Positions 1-8,269 of a DNA stretch of 64,000 nucleotides are shown here, piece by piece. The notes under the pieces were generated by a model that had not been told where the DNA came from, made no database searches, and worked only from the letters and a program-made list of their open reading frames with translations. Origin of the DNA: Lentisphaerota bacterium. Lineage in GTDB: Bacteria; Verrucomicrobiota; Lentisphaeria; Victivallales; Victivallaceae. The stretch covers positions 1 to 64,000 of the forward strand of contig SUVV01000013.1 in the NCBI GenBank assembly GCA_015061805.1, given 5' to 3'. Position 1 is the stretch's first letter, and each line of letters starts with the position of its first letter. The translations under genes were made by a program, and so were the position numbers.

Positions 1-122
1 CTCTCCCCTTTTCAAGAAAAGCGGGGTATTTTTAAGAGATTCGATCAAGCCCGACCAACGGGATGGGCGCGACACCTCCGAAGCGGCACGTTTGCCGCTC
101 AAAAAAAGCGGAGTATTTTGCA
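1..122. repeat. Two related palindromic repeat units inside the pseudopilin frame
   Basis: On the minus strand the block AAAATACYCCGCTTTTYTTGA occurs twice, at about 13-35 and 98-119. Each copy is a hairpin: CCCCTTTT (5-12) faces AAAA-GC-GGGG (17-26), and CCGCT (95-99) faces AGCGG (107-111). The units are about 85 bases apart and both keep the reading frame open. This looks like a REP- or MITE-type palindromic element rather than ordinary coding sequence. Only the part inside the window can be judged. Confidence 0.5.
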
Positions 123-276
123 CCTCCAGTTTGTCGCCGCGCTTGAAAAAACGCAGAGATGAGATAACAGTATCCACCAGCAATTCAATCAAGGTGAATA
201 AATTGCCCTTCTTTTTCGGAGAGGACGGGGTGTTTACGATGACACCGGAACCGGTTTCACGCCCAATAATAGACAT
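1..276 (-). CDS. Pseudopilin-like protein, truncated by the window edge and carrying repeat-derived sequence
   Basis: An open frame runs from an ATG at 276 to base 1 without a stop, giving 92 residues; the rest lies outside the window. An SD-like AAAGGG precedes the ATG. Residues 22-34 hold a type IV pseudopilin leader, KKKGNL followed by FTLIELLV, with the conserved Glu at the fifth position after the expected cleavage point. In normal pseudopilins this is followed by a hydrophobic helix of the VIAIIAIL type. Here it changes to DTVISSLRFFKRGDKLE and then to a repeat-derived, charged tail in which NTPLFL occurs twice (about residues 54-59 and 84-89). Known of the family: such proteins are exported by type II secretion/pilus-like assembly, and Lentisphaerota encode many of them. 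Inferred: either a repeat was inserted in frame just after the leader and the domain resumes further on, or this is a decayed gene. The function is uncertain. Confidence 0.6.
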   Translation of the reverse strand, partial: MSIIGRETGSGVIVNTPSSPKKKGNLFTLIELLVDTVISSLRFFKRGDKLEVQNTPLFLSGKRAASEVSRPSRWSGLIESLKNTPLFLKRGE

Positions 277-345
277 ATTTCTGCCCTTTCTGTTTTATAT
301 TAAGTTTCTTAAACTTTTTGCAACAATACAGCAGGGCAGAAATAT

Positions 346-369
346 CCGGGAACAATATACTGCTCCCGG
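346..369 (-). terminator. Possible terminator of the Gfo/Idh/MocA gene
   Basis: A 9-bp stem (CCGGGAGCA facing TGTTCCCGG, one G-U pair) with a six-base loop lies 15 bases past the stop of the minus-strand oxidoreductase gene. The sequence after it on the minus strand is only moderately T-rich (ATATTTCTG), so termination strength is uncertain. Confidence 0.4.
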
Positions 370-384
370 AGCGGAAAACCGCTA

Positions 385-1434
385 TTATTCCTGACCGGCG
401 GCCTTGCGGATAAGTTCGGTCACGCGGGCGACTTCAAAGGCTTCCTCATTCTTGATCGGGAACTCTTTGCCTTCACGCACCGTGCTGTAAACAAACTTAT
501 AAATATCATTTATCGTCAAACCGGAAGCAGGACTGCAGGCGATGGTCTCTTCGATCCACTCCATGCCTTTGACACTGGAAAAACCGGCATCCCAGGCGGG
601 GGTTTCAGCAGAAGCTTCCGGTTTCGGAGTGCATTTTTCCACATCCATATATTTGAGTTTGAACTCTTTTTCAGTCTGGGCGATCAACGCACCTTTGTTG
701 CCGTAAACGGCGTAGACCGGACAGGGAAGCGCAGTACCGCCGGAGATTTCAATATCGACGACCATACCGTTTTCACCGGTGAGGATCGCCTTGACGTGGT
801 CTTCGGCATCACCGGAAGCATTGACCGTACGCAAATCAGCCCAGACCGATTTCAGCGGGGATTTAATGAACTGCAACGCGTGGTCGATGAGGTGCGGTCC
901 CCAGTTATTGAGCTGGCCGCCGCCGAAACTGCGGAGAGACTGCCAGTCAAAACGGCGCTGGAAACTGTGACGGTTCAACTTGATAAAGTAGACTTCACCC
1001 AGTTTGCCGGAGGCGATGATTTCAGAAATGTGCTGGAAAGCCGCTTCAAAACGGCGGTTCTGACGGCACATCAGCTTGCCCGGATGAGCATCCGCAGCGG
1101 CCTTGAGTTTGAGAACTTCGGCATAGTTGATGCCGATGGGTTTTTCGGCGAAAACATATTTGCCGCTTTCCAAAGCCTTGATGGCGTGGGCAACGTGATC
1201 GGGGGAACGGGTGGCGATGGAGATCACATCGATATCTTCAGCCGCCAGCATATCGTCGATATTCGGATAGGCTTTGCATCCGGGGACTTCCTCGCAGAAC
1301 TTTTCCATACGTTCCGGGATGATATCACAGCAGCCGGCGATTTCCAGGATATCCGAGAAACGCGCAACTTCCTTGCGGTGCATAGTCCATCCGGCACGAC
1401 CGACACCCCACAAACCGACTCTAACCTTTTCCAT
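385..1434 (-). CDS. Gfo/Idh/MocA family NAD(P)-dependent oxidoreductase
   Basis: The 349-residue protein has the family layout: an N-terminal Rossmann fold with GVGRAG at residues 10-15, a FAEKP motif around 96-99 whose Lys normally takes part in catalysis, and a C-terminal alpha/beta domain with GGGQLNNWGPHLIDHAL near 175-190, where the His of the active site usually sits. Members oxidise or reduce sugars and inositols with NAD(P); the substrate cannot be read from sequence. AGGAGAG sits 8 bases before the ATG. The gene is divergent from an AraC-type regulator 144 bases away, which suggests sugar-responsive control by that regulator. Family assignment is secure, substrate is not. Confidence 0.9.
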   Translation of the reverse strand: MEKVRVGLWGVGRAGWTMHRKEVARFSDILEIAGCCDIIPERMEKFCEEVPGCKAYPNIDDMLAAEDIDVISIATRSPDHVAHAIKALESGKYVFAEKPIGINYAEVLKLKAAADAHPGKLMCRQNRRFEAAFQHISEIIASGKLGEVYFIKLNRHSFQRRFDWQSLRSFGGGQLNNWGPHLIDHALQFIKSPLKSVWADLRTVNASGDAEDHVKAILTGENGMVVDIEISGGTALPCPVYAVYGNKGALIAQTEKEFKLKYMDVEKCTPKPEASAETPAWDAGFSSVKGMEWIEETIACSPASGLTINDIYKFVYSTVREGKEFPIKNEEAFEVARVTELIRKAAGQE

Positions 1435-1478
1435 AATATAATCTCTCCTGTATTAAGGGTTATTTTTGTACATCCCTT

Positions 1479-1487
1479 AATATAGCA
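1479..1487 (-). promoter_or_regulatory. Extended -10 element of the oxidoreductase gene
   Basis: On the minus strand the sequence reads TGCTATATT, the same extended -10 seen at other promoters in this window, about 45 bases upstream of the ATG. No convincing -35 lies at 17 bp, so this promoter may need an activator, possibly the divergent AraC protein. A second TATATT lies a few bases upstream. Confidence 0.4.
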
Positions 1488-1518
1488 CATAATATAGTCA
1501 AAAAAAACAGTTTTCGCC

Positions 1519-1547
1519 TTGACAAATGCGCCAAAAAATATTATATT
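1519..1547 (+). promoter_or_regulatory. Sigma70-type promoter of the AraC regulator gene
   Basis: A perfect -35 TTGACA (1519-1524) is followed after exactly 17 bases by TATATT (1542-1547), 31 bases before the ATG. The direct repeats GCGCCAAAA and GTGCCAAAC flank the -10 and could be regulator contact sites. The latter is inference only. Confidence 0.7.
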
Positions 1548-1578
1548 TGTGCCAAACATATTTTAGACCGGAGAGAAT

Positions 1579-2442
1579 ATGATAAATTACAGTTTGGGCG
1601 AAATGCCTCATTTGGAACGGGTACAACTCGGAGTAAAGCGGATTCGGAGCGGAGAACACCGGGAAATGAACTTTCACGATCACCGCTTTTCAGAATTGAC
1701 ATTGATCCAGCACTCCTCCGAAACCATCCACTGGGCGGAGGGAAGCAGTTGCCGGTTGACCAGAGGTGACGTGATCCTCATGCATCCCGGAAAACTTCAC
1801 GCATACGAACACGCAGAAAAACTGGAACTCTTTAATCTGCTTTATGAAGCGGACAAACTTCCACTGCCGCGGTTGGATGGCAGTTCCATGCGGTTATTCA
1901 CTCCGGTCACAAGTTCGCACGATCCGGACAAAACGCGCCCGCCGGAAAAACCGATACTGCACCTTTCGGAAGCCCAACTCATCCATGCCGAATCTCTCGC
2001 CGATGCTCTGGAACATGAACTCTCCGGCAACGCACCGGGAAAAAATTTGCGTTCCTTTGCCATTTTCATCGATCTGCTGACCTTTATCTGTCAGGCAGGC
2101 GGCGGCATATCCAACCCCCAAGATCATGCCAATCCGGTATCAAGTGCATTGCGTTTCATCAACAACAACTACCGGGAACCGTTGAATATCGACCAGCTGG
2201 CACGGAATTCCAACATGTCCCGAAGGAATTTTTTCCGGAAGTTCCGGGATCTGACCGGAGACTCGCCGTGGCAGTACATAAAAAAACGACGGCTTGCCGC
2301 CGCCGAAGAGTTGTTGAAAAACACCACTCTATCTTTGAGTGAAATCGCTTCAGAGTGTGGATTTTACGACTCAAACCACCTGAATTGTCTATTCCGGAGC
2401 AGTTTCAAATGCACCCCGGGCAGTCTGCGTAAAAAGAGGTGA
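1579..2442 (+). CDS. AraC family transcriptional regulator
   Basis: The 287-residue protein has an N-terminal cupin-like sensory part (residues about 20-100, with HDHRFSELTLIQ and LMHPGKLHAYE) and a C-terminal double helix-turn-helix DNA-binding domain from about residue 195: LNIDQLARNSNMSRRNFFRKF forms the first reader helix and LSLSEIASECGFYDSNHL the second, the most conserved stretch of the family. GGAGAG precedes the ATG at 1579. It is divergent from the Gfo/Idh/MocA gene and probably regulates it in response to a sugar. Its 3' end lies 2 bases from the convergent amidohydrolase gene. The ligand is unknown. Confidence 0.92.
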   Translation: MINYSLGEMPHLERVQLGVKRIRSGEHREMNFHDHRFSELTLIQHSSETIHWAEGSSCRLTRGDVILMHPGKLHAYEHAEKLELFNLLYEADKLPLPRLDGSSMRLFTPVTSSHDPDKTRPPEKPILHLSEAQLIHAESLADALEHELSGNAPGKNLRSFAIFIDLLTFICQAGGGISNPQDHANPVSSALRFINNNYREPLNIDQLARNSNMSRRNFFRKFRDLTGDSPWQYIKKRRLAAAEELLKNTTLSLSEIASECGFYDSNHLNCLFRSSFKCTPGSLRKKR

Positions 2443-2444
2443 CT

Positions 2445-3704
2445 TCAAATCGCCCGTTTCAATTTAGCGCAGACTTCACGGGCGGCGTCAACGATTTCAG
2501 TTTCGCCGGGGATCAAGCGGTTTTTCATCAGGAATTTTCCGTTGCAGATCACGCTGTCGATCATCTCCGGTTCTCCGGCGTAGACCAGATCGGAAATAAG
2601 ATCATAACCGGCACTCAACGCCGGATGTTTCAAATTTATCAGCAAAATATCTGCCGCCTTACCAACCGCAATACTTCCGGCATCGACCCCCGCGAAAGCA
2701 CATCCGGCGGCAGTTGCAATATTGAAAATATCTCCGACCCGACCTGCTTTGGGGGAATTTCCGGTGAATTTCGCCGACAATGCGGCAAACTTCATCTCAT
2801 CAAGCATGGACAGACTGTTGTTACTGGAAGTCCCATCGGTTCCGAGCGTCACCCGGCATCCGGCGGCACGGGCGCGTTCAAAATCGAAAATTCCACTGCA
2901 CAACTTCAAATTGGAAACCGGATTATGAGCAATATAAGCCCCGCGCTGAGCGATGATCTCCCGGTCATGATCGGTCAGATGAACACAATGGGCAAGCATG
3001 GCACGGTCATTGATTATGCCGAGTGAATCGAGATATTCGACCGGGGTCATGCCATTGTGAGTTTTACGGCAGTCTTCGACCTCTTTAGCGGTTTCCGCAA
3101 CGTGGATATGCACCCGAAAACCGTCGTTTTCCATCTGGCAGGAGATATCTTTCAAAACCTCCGTCGAAACGGTGTAAATGGCGTGGGGAGAGTGCGCGAC
3201 GGTGATCAGCGGATCGTCTTCGCCGCAGGCTTCAAGCAGTTCACGATTGGCGGCGGCAGCGGCATCGGGTACATCCCCGGAGGGGTTGCACAAATAGAGC
3301 AGTCCGAGCGTAGCCCGCATTCCGGATTCCCGGACGGCACGCAACGCGGCGCGCGGCATCCAGTAGGAATCATTGAAATAAACCGTACCGGAACGGATCA
3401 TTTCAACGGTTGCCAGACGGCTTCCGACATAGATATCCTCTTCGGTGAGTTTGGCTTCGATGGGCCAGATGTGGTTGCTCAGCCAGTCAAAGAGTTCCAT
3501 ATCTTCGGCATAACTGCGAAGCAATGTCATCGCGGCATGGGTGTGGGTATTGTAAAAGGGCGGGATGACCGCCATCCCGGAAGCATCAAAAGTTTCCTTT
3601 GCCGCATCAGCGATAGTGCCGATTGCGGCGATTTTACCGTTCCCGATGGCGATATCGGCATTTTTGCCGTCAAGTTGACAATTTTTTATCAGCAGATCAT
3701 ACAT
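2445..3704 (-). CDS. mtaD: Amidohydrolase of the MTA/SAH deaminase (MtaD) family
   Basis: The 419-residue protein has the TRZ/ATZ-type amidohydrolase layout: HTH metal ligands at residues 54-56 in NTHTHAAMT, a third His in HVAETAKE near 203, a fourth in LAHCVHL near 240, and the catalytic Asp in LGTDGTSSNNSLSMLDEM near 293. The SSNNSLSM stretch is typical of 5'-methylthioadenosine/S-adenosylhomocysteine deaminases, which convert SAH to S-inosylhomocysteine plus ammonia. It lies 23 bases after a SAHH-like gene in the same transcript, which supports SAH as substrate. Guanine or cytosine deaminases are less likely alternatives. GGGAG sits 9 bases before the ATG. Last gene of the lipoprotein-murF-murE operon. 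Confidence 0.82.
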   Translation of the reverse strand: MYDLLIKNCQLDGKNADIAIGNGKIAAIGTIADAAKETFDASGMAVIPPFYNTHTHAAMTLLRSYAEDMELFDWLSNHIWPIEAKLTEEDIYVGSRLATVEMIRSGTVYFNDSYWMPRAALRAVRESGMRATLGLLYLCNPSGDVPDAAAAANRELLEACGEDDPLITVAHSPHAIYTVSTEVLKDISCQMENDGFRVHIHVAETAKEVEDCRKTHNGMTPVEYLDSLGIINDRAMLAHCVHLTDHDREIIAQRGAYIAHNPVSNLKLCSGIFDFERARAAGCRVTLGTDGTSSNNSLSMLDEMKFAALSAKFTGNSPKAGRVGDIFNIATAAGCAFAGVDAGSIAVGKAADILLINLKHPALSAGYDLISDLVYAGEPEMIDSVICNGKFLMKNRLIPGETEIVDAAREVCAKLKRAI

Positions 3705-3727
3705 AAGAATTTTCTCCCATTACCGTA

Positions 3728-4777
3728 TCATTCAAAAAGTTCAGAAGTTATAAATTCCATTTCACCGGCGATAGCGCCGCTTTTCCGGATATCGGCGACG
3801 ATACTGCGTTCCAGCGCCGCTTCCGGGAAATTTATCCCCGGCGCCAGAGTCCCGGAAAGCAGTTTGACAATACCGTAATTGTTGAGCGCCATCGTGGCGT
3901 CGATATATTTAAGCATGGTCGGTTCTTCGAGAATGAAATTCAACGGCTGTTTCCGGTTGAGCACCCGGGATTCCGGAAGTAAACTGCCGAACTCATCTTC
4001 CACGCCCATATTGGCAATAAGTGCCGGAGAATCATTCAGCGCCCGGCTCCACGGAGCAAGCGCTCCGGCACGCCCGGTCACCGAAACGACACACCAGGCA
4101 TCGGCGATCTTTTGCAGAACTGCCGCCGGATCATTACCATTGACAAAACTGATATTTTCCGGCAGATTCACTTCCTGCAGATCGATGACCGTCACCTTTG
4201 CTCCGGCACGTTGGGCATAGTGAGCAACTCCGCGCCCGACTTTGCCGCCTCCGAAGATCACAATATTCCGGTTGCAGAAATCGTTATATCCCGATTGCCG
4301 CATCGCCCGCAGAAAACCTTCTCCGGTACCGAGGACAGTTTCCAATTTTTTCAACACCCCGGAATCCGCAGAAAAAACCGGCTGGTGCCAGTTTTCATAA
4401 TAATCCAGCCCGGAACGGGTCAGCTCCACATAGCCGCAGGTGCTGACGACATGCCGGGAAGTGCCGGCACAATCGGCGACGACATCATATTTTTCTGAAT
4501 TTGCAGCAGTATCCGCCAGCCGGATATTGAAATTTTTCAGCATCCGGCAGATATCTTTATCACAGGGAAGATTCTCTCCGACGGCGGCAGTCACCTCCGC
4601 TCCGGCACATTGCAAAGCGTAATACTTCACAAGTGTATTGCGGAATACCGGAGTTGCATCATAGATACGCCGACCTGCCAAAGGACGGGTCAACTGCCAG
4701 CGTTCCGCCTGCTTTGCCAATGCGGGGAACTCCGACGGATCATAAAACTGCCGGATAAAATCGTACAATTCGCTCAT
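3728..4777 (-). CDS. Divergent S-adenosylhomocysteine hydrolase-like NAD-binding protein
   Basis: At 349 residues this is much shorter than ordinary SAHH (about 425-470). Similarity is visible in order: PLAGRRIYDATPVFRNTLVK with GAEVT (cf. the PL-G-x-I...QTAV...GAEV region), then SGVLKKLETVLGTGEG where SAHH has DS-TKS-FDN-YG-G, then the NAD-binding glycine-rich IVIFGGGKVGRGVAHYAQRAG near 170-190. The usual FDN is LET, the QTAVLIETL-type segment is altered, and the C-terminal Lys/Tyr tail is missing. It overlaps the murE stop by one base (TGATG), so translation is coupled. With the adjacent deaminase it could cleave S-inosylhomocysteine, as known for a methanogen SAHH homologue, but the lost residues leave activity open. 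Confidence 0.65.
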   Translation of the reverse strand: MSELYDFIRQFYDPSEFPALAKQAERWQLTRPLAGRRIYDATPVFRNTLVKYYALQCAGAEVTAAVGENLPCDKDICRMLKNFNIRLADTAANSEKYDVVADCAGTSRHVVSTCGYVELTRSGLDYYENWHQPVFSADSGVLKKLETVLGTGEGFLRAMRQSGYNDFCNRNIVIFGGGKVGRGVAHYAQRAGAKVTVIDLQEVNLPENISFVNGNDPAAVLQKIADAWCVVSVTGRAGALAPWSRALNDSPALIANMGVEDEFGSLLPESRVLNRKQPLNFILEEPTMLKYIDATMALNNYGIVKLLSGTLAPGINFPEAALERSIVADIRKSGAIAGEMEFITSELFE

Positions 4778-6228
4778 CAGCGGCCGATCTCCCGCAGGAT
4801 TTTCCGGTCATCAAAAGGATATTTGACTCCGGCGATCTCCTGATAATCTTCATGGCCTTTACCGGCGACGATCACCACATCACCGCACCCGGCATTGAGT
4901 ACCGCGAACTGCAGCGCCTCCCGGCGGTCGATGATCCTTGTCCACTTGCACTCTGCCGGGAATCCGGAGGCGATTGCGGAAATGATTTCTTCCGGATTTT
5001 CTGAACGGGGATTGTCACTGGTGACGATGATCTCGTCAGCATACTTTGCCGCGACCTCTCCCATCCTGCTCCGTTTGCTCTTGTCCCGGTCGCCGCCGGC
5101 ACCGAAAACCAGCCATAATCTGCCTTTGACAAAGGGTTTCACAGTCGCAAGGACATTCTGCAGCGCATCATCGGTGTGGGCAAAGTCAACGAAGAACCGG
5201 GCAGGAGAAACAGTTTCGACCATTTCCAGACGCCCCGGCACCTGAAATGGATGATTGACGGCTTTTTCCAACAATTCCGGCGCGAAACCTTCGCTCCAAA
5301 GCAGAGTAAGGACACCTGCCAGATTGTGGATATTGTAACTTCCGGCAAGCGGAGAAGCAACTTTTATTTTCTCTCCGCCATGGATAAGTTCAAACTCCAC
5401 GCCGTCAAGTTTAACTGCCGGATGGGCGATCCGGAACGCCGCATCGTCGGCACTTCCGAATCCGGAAATCTTATCGGCACCGCCCAGAATTTCAGCCAAT
5501 TTTCTGCCATAGGGGTCATCCAGATTGATCGCGGCCGTCCCGTTCTGTTCCAAAAGTTCGTTAAACAACCTCACTTTGGCGGCGAAGTAATTAGCCATAG
5601 TCTTGTGATAGTCCAGGTGATCTCCGGTGAGATTGGTGAAGATCGCGCCGGAGATACCGGCGGCATCGATGCGGTGCTGTTCGAGCGAATGACTGGAACT
5701 TTCCATCGCGACCGCCTGAATTCCGTTGGCTCTCATTGCCGCCAGAAGTTCAAAGAATTCGATGGCATCCGGAGTTGTCCGGGAAGAGGGCAGTTCCTTT
5801 TTGCCGTCATGGTAACTCACAGTGGAAAACAATCCGCAACTGACTCCGGCAAAAGAGAGAATACTGCGTATCAGAAATGCACTGGTGGTCTTGCCGTTGG
5901 TTCCGGTCACGGTATAAAGCTTCATCGCCTCGTCGGGATAATCCTGAAGCACTTTGTAGAAGTAGGAAACGATCTTGCGGGTATTGCTGACCTGAACGTA
6001 ATCAATTCCGGGAATCCGTTCAGCCAACTCTCCGGAAAAGACCACCACTTTCGCCCCCCGTTCGACCGCATCTCCGATGAACTCTTTTCCTTCAAAGTTA
6101 AAGCCGGAAACTGCAATAAAAATCCCGTTTTCTGCAACATTGCGGGAATCTATCGTCACCGGACGTCCGGGGAAACGGCGGATCACATCAGCAGCTTCAG
6201 CAAGCAGAGATTTTCTTTCATCATTCAT
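4777..6228 (-). CDS. murE: UDP-N-acetylmuramyl-tripeptide synthetase (Mur ligase E)
   Basis: The 483-residue protein adds the third residue (usually meso-diaminopimelate) to UDP-MurNAc-L-Ala-D-Glu in the cytoplasm. Visible: TIDSRNVAENGIFIAVSGFNFEGKEFI at the N-terminus, the Mur P-loop TGTNGKTTSAF, SSRTTPDAIEF for UMAG-tripeptide binding, MESSSHSLEQHR, FTNLTGDHLDYH, VDFAHTDDAL and the DNPRSENPEEI stretch (DNPR is characteristic of mDAP-adding MurE). GKGHEDYQ is near the end. The start at 6228 is chosen because its ATGA overlaps the murF stop and GGAGGAGG lies just upstream; a longer frame to 6261 has no comparable site. Usual partners of the dcw cluster (murD, mraY, ftsI) are absent here. Confidence 0.95.
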   Translation of the reverse strand: MNDERKSLLAEAADVIRRFPGRPVTIDSRNVAENGIFIAVSGFNFEGKEFIGDAVERGAKVVVFSGELAERIPGIDYVQVSNTRKIVSYFYKVLQDYPDEAMKLYTVTGTNGKTTSAFLIRSILSFAGVSCGLFSTVSYHDGKKELPSSRTTPDAIEFFELLAAMRANGIQAVAMESSSHSLEQHRIDAAGISGAIFTNLTGDHLDYHKTMANYFAAKVRLFNELLEQNGTAAINLDDPYGRKLAEILGGADKISGFGSADDAAFRIAHPAVKLDGVEFELIHGGEKIKVASPLAGSYNIHNLAGVLTLLWSEGFAPELLEKAVNHPFQVPGRLEMVETVSPARFFVDFAHTDDALQNVLATVKPFVKGRLWLVFGAGGDRDKSKRSRMGEVAAKYADEIIVTSDNPRSENPEEIISAIASGFPAECKWTRIIDRREALQFAVLNAGCGDVVIVAGKGHEDYQEIAGVKYPFDDRKILREIGR

Positions 6229-7622
6229 CGTGCCTCCTCCGGCAAAATCAGTTCCATACAATTTCCGCGCGACCCTTTGACCACAACCGTATCGCCCGGC
6301 CGGGCAAGTTTCCGGAGAAATTCTGCAGCACCGGCACTTTCCGGGAAGCAGTTGCCGTTTCCGGGAATACCGGCAAACTCTTTGCCGACAGTAATTATCC
6401 TGACACCGGGTAACTCCCGGTGAACCAGAGCCAGCAATATTTCATGCTCTGCCCGGCAATTGTCGCCGAGTTCCCGCATGCCGCCCAGACAGAGGATCAA
6501 CTCCTCCGGTTTGGCACCGGATTTCAACAGCATGATCAATGCCCGCATACTGGCAGGATTGGCGTTGTAAGCATCATTGATATAATTGACTCCCTCAACC
6601 GTGGTGCGTTTCATCCGCATTCCGGGGAGTTCAGTATCGACCAATCCGGCAACGATATCCGCTTCCGGAATATTGCAGGCAAGCGCCACCGCCGCCGCAC
6701 ACGCGGCATTGAGCGCCTGATATTCTCCGGCAAGACGCCATTCGACCCGGTAGGAGCGTTCATTGAAAAAGGTCATGGTAAACGTTCCGGAATCCAATGT
6801 CCCCTGCTCAAAATGAGCCGCCACATCGCAAGATCCCGGATCGTTGCCGAAAGTCAGGATCCGGCGCGTCCCGGCGGCCTGCCGCAAAATCGCTTCCCCA
6901 TGGACACCGCATCTGATGGCGACACAGCCGTTGTCCGGAACTCCGGCGAAAACGGCAGATTTTTCCTGTGCAACACCGTCGAGAGAGAGCAGTTTTTCCA
7001 AATGGCAGGCAGCGACGGTATTCACCGCGGCGGCAGTGGGAGCAGAGATCAGCGACAACGGCAGAATTTCACCGGGAGAACTGGTTCCCATTTCGATCAC
7101 GGCGAAACGGTGTCTGGAAGTCAAACGCAACAGATTCTGCGGCACCCCGATGTGATTATTGGTGTTGCCGATGGTGTAGAGTACCGCATCCGGATCCCCG
7201 GCGTAACGGGTAAAGATCGCCCGGATCATCTCTTTGGTACTGGTCTTACCTACGCTTCCGGTGATACCGGCAAGGGTCAATTCCGGAAAACGGCGGCGGT
7301 GCAACGCGGACATTTGCTGATACGCCGTCAAAACATCATCGACCTCCAGCACCGGAAGCGGCGGGACTTTACCGGCAAAAGATCGCCGGATGCAAAGCGC
7401 ACAACAGCCGGATGCCGCAGCGGCATCCAAAAAATTGTGAGCATCAAAATTCTCTCCGGAAAGGGCAAAGAACACCTTGTCTTTTCCATCACTGCGCGTG
7501 TCGGTGGATATTCCGGCTGTTTCCGGAAATGCACTCAAGTCACCGCGCCAACTGCCGGAAGTGCCGCTGGCAAATTCCGCCGCACTGAATACTGCGCCGT
7601 CCACCTTGCAACTCCGGATCAC
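6225..7622 (-). CDS. murF: UDP-N-acetylmuramoyl-tripeptide--D-alanyl-D-alanine ligase
   Basis: The 465-residue Mur ligase attaches D-Ala-D-Ala to the UDP-MurNAc-tripeptide, finishing the cytoplasmic pentapeptide precursor. Seen: STDTRSDGKDKVFFALSGENFDAHNF, the P-loop GITGSVGKTSTKEM, TIGNTNNHIGVP, IEMGTSSPGEI (the MG-(A/S)-PGEI box of MurF), LPGMRMK, INDAYNANPASMRA and CLGGMRELGDN. The start is GTG at 7622, overlapping the stop of the lipoprotein gene as GTGA, so translation is likely coupled. It overlaps murE by 4 bases. Confidence 0.94.
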   Translation of the reverse strand: MIRSCKVDGAVFSAAEFASGTSGSWRGDLSAFPETAGISTDTRSDGKDKVFFALSGENFDAHNFLDAAAASGCCALCIRRSFAGKVPPLPVLEVDDVLTAYQQMSALHRRRFPELTLAGITGSVGKTSTKEMIRAIFTRYAGDPDAVLYTIGNTNNHIGVPQNLLRLTSRHRFAVIEMGTSSPGEILPLSLISAPTAAAVNTVAACHLEKLLSLDGVAQEKSAVFAGVPDNGCVAIRCGVHGEAILRQAAGTRRILTFGNDPGSCDVAAHFEQGTLDSGTFTMTFFNERSYRVEWRLAGEYQALNAACAAAVALACNIPEADIVAGLVDTELPGMRMKRTTVEGVNYINDAYNANPASMRALIMLLKSGAKPEELILCLGGMRELGDNCRAEHEILLALVHRELPGVRIITVGKEFAGIPGNGNCFPESAGAAEFLRKLARPGDTVVVKGSRGNCMELILPEEAR

Positions 7623-8224
7623 AGATTATCACTGAAAACAAGTATGTTGCGAACCACATCGTCCCGGAAAATCACCCGGATCTGAGAATCAGGAGTGCGC
7701 CAGTATATCCAGGTTTCGTTGCGTTTATCGGGGGTACGCACCGCCGGGGGCGGGCCATAGGCAAGTTCAACCTCATTGCGGGTCATTCCCGGAACGACCT
7801 CGCCGCGCACGATGCGCTGTTTGACCTTTTTATCCCGCTCACTCTTTTCCGGAATATTTTTCAACGGGTCTTCGGTGGTGAAAGTCGATGCAATATAGTC
7901 CCGCATGGTGCAGAGACGGTAGGCTTCCTTGAAACGGATCGCAAAAGTTTTGCCGGTTTTTTTTACCTTGAAGTGGATCTTCTCCGGGAAACTGTCGGTG
8001 GCAAGCGGTTCGATCACGGTACCGGCGGGGATGAATCCGCCCTGCTGGATATTCAAACAGCTGATATTCTGCGGATCATCGTACCAGATATTGTAGCGGG
8101 TGCGGATCTCCTGACCTTTCTGCAACTGGAAAACTTCAGAAAAGACCACTGGATCAGCACAGCCGGAAACCAGCACTACCGTCGCAAATACGGCTGAAAA
8201 AAGCATTTGAATTCTGGAAAACAT
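7619..8224 (-). CDS. Outer-membrane-type lipoprotein with a BamE/SmpA-like C-terminal domain
   Basis: The 201-residue protein begins with a lipoprotein signal peptide ending in VLVSGC, giving a lipidated Cys at residue 22. Residues about 140-200, including GEVVPGMTRNEVELAYGPPP, WIYW and VRNILVFSDN, resemble the SmpA/OmlA (BamE) fold, in which G-T-xx-EV-xx-LG-P recurs. The middle region (INIWYDD, PAGTVIEPL) is not recognised. It is the first gene of the murF-murE operon, consistent with an envelope role. Assignment to BamE itself would be too strong. Confidence 0.7.
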   Translation of the reverse strand: MFSRIQMLFSAVFATVVLVSGCADPVVFSEVFQLQKGQEIRTRYNIWYDDPQNISCLNIQQGGFIPAGTVIEPLATDSFPEKIHFKVKKTGKTFAIRFKEAYRLCTMRDYIASTFTTEDPLKNIPEKSERDKKVKQRIVRGEVVPGMTRNEVELAYGPPPAVRTPDKRNETWIYWRTPDSQIRVIFRDDVVRNILVFSDNL

Positions 8225-8269
8225 ATTTCATCCCTTTCATTGATTTGAAAATTACATTCATCCGGGAAT

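Noticed and set aside
92-394. A 100-residue plus-strand frame at the left edge
   Set aside because: It lies opposite the pseudopilin-like frame, begins inside a repeat, has no convincing ribosome site, and its protein matches nothing. The minus-strand frame carries the FTLIELLV leader.
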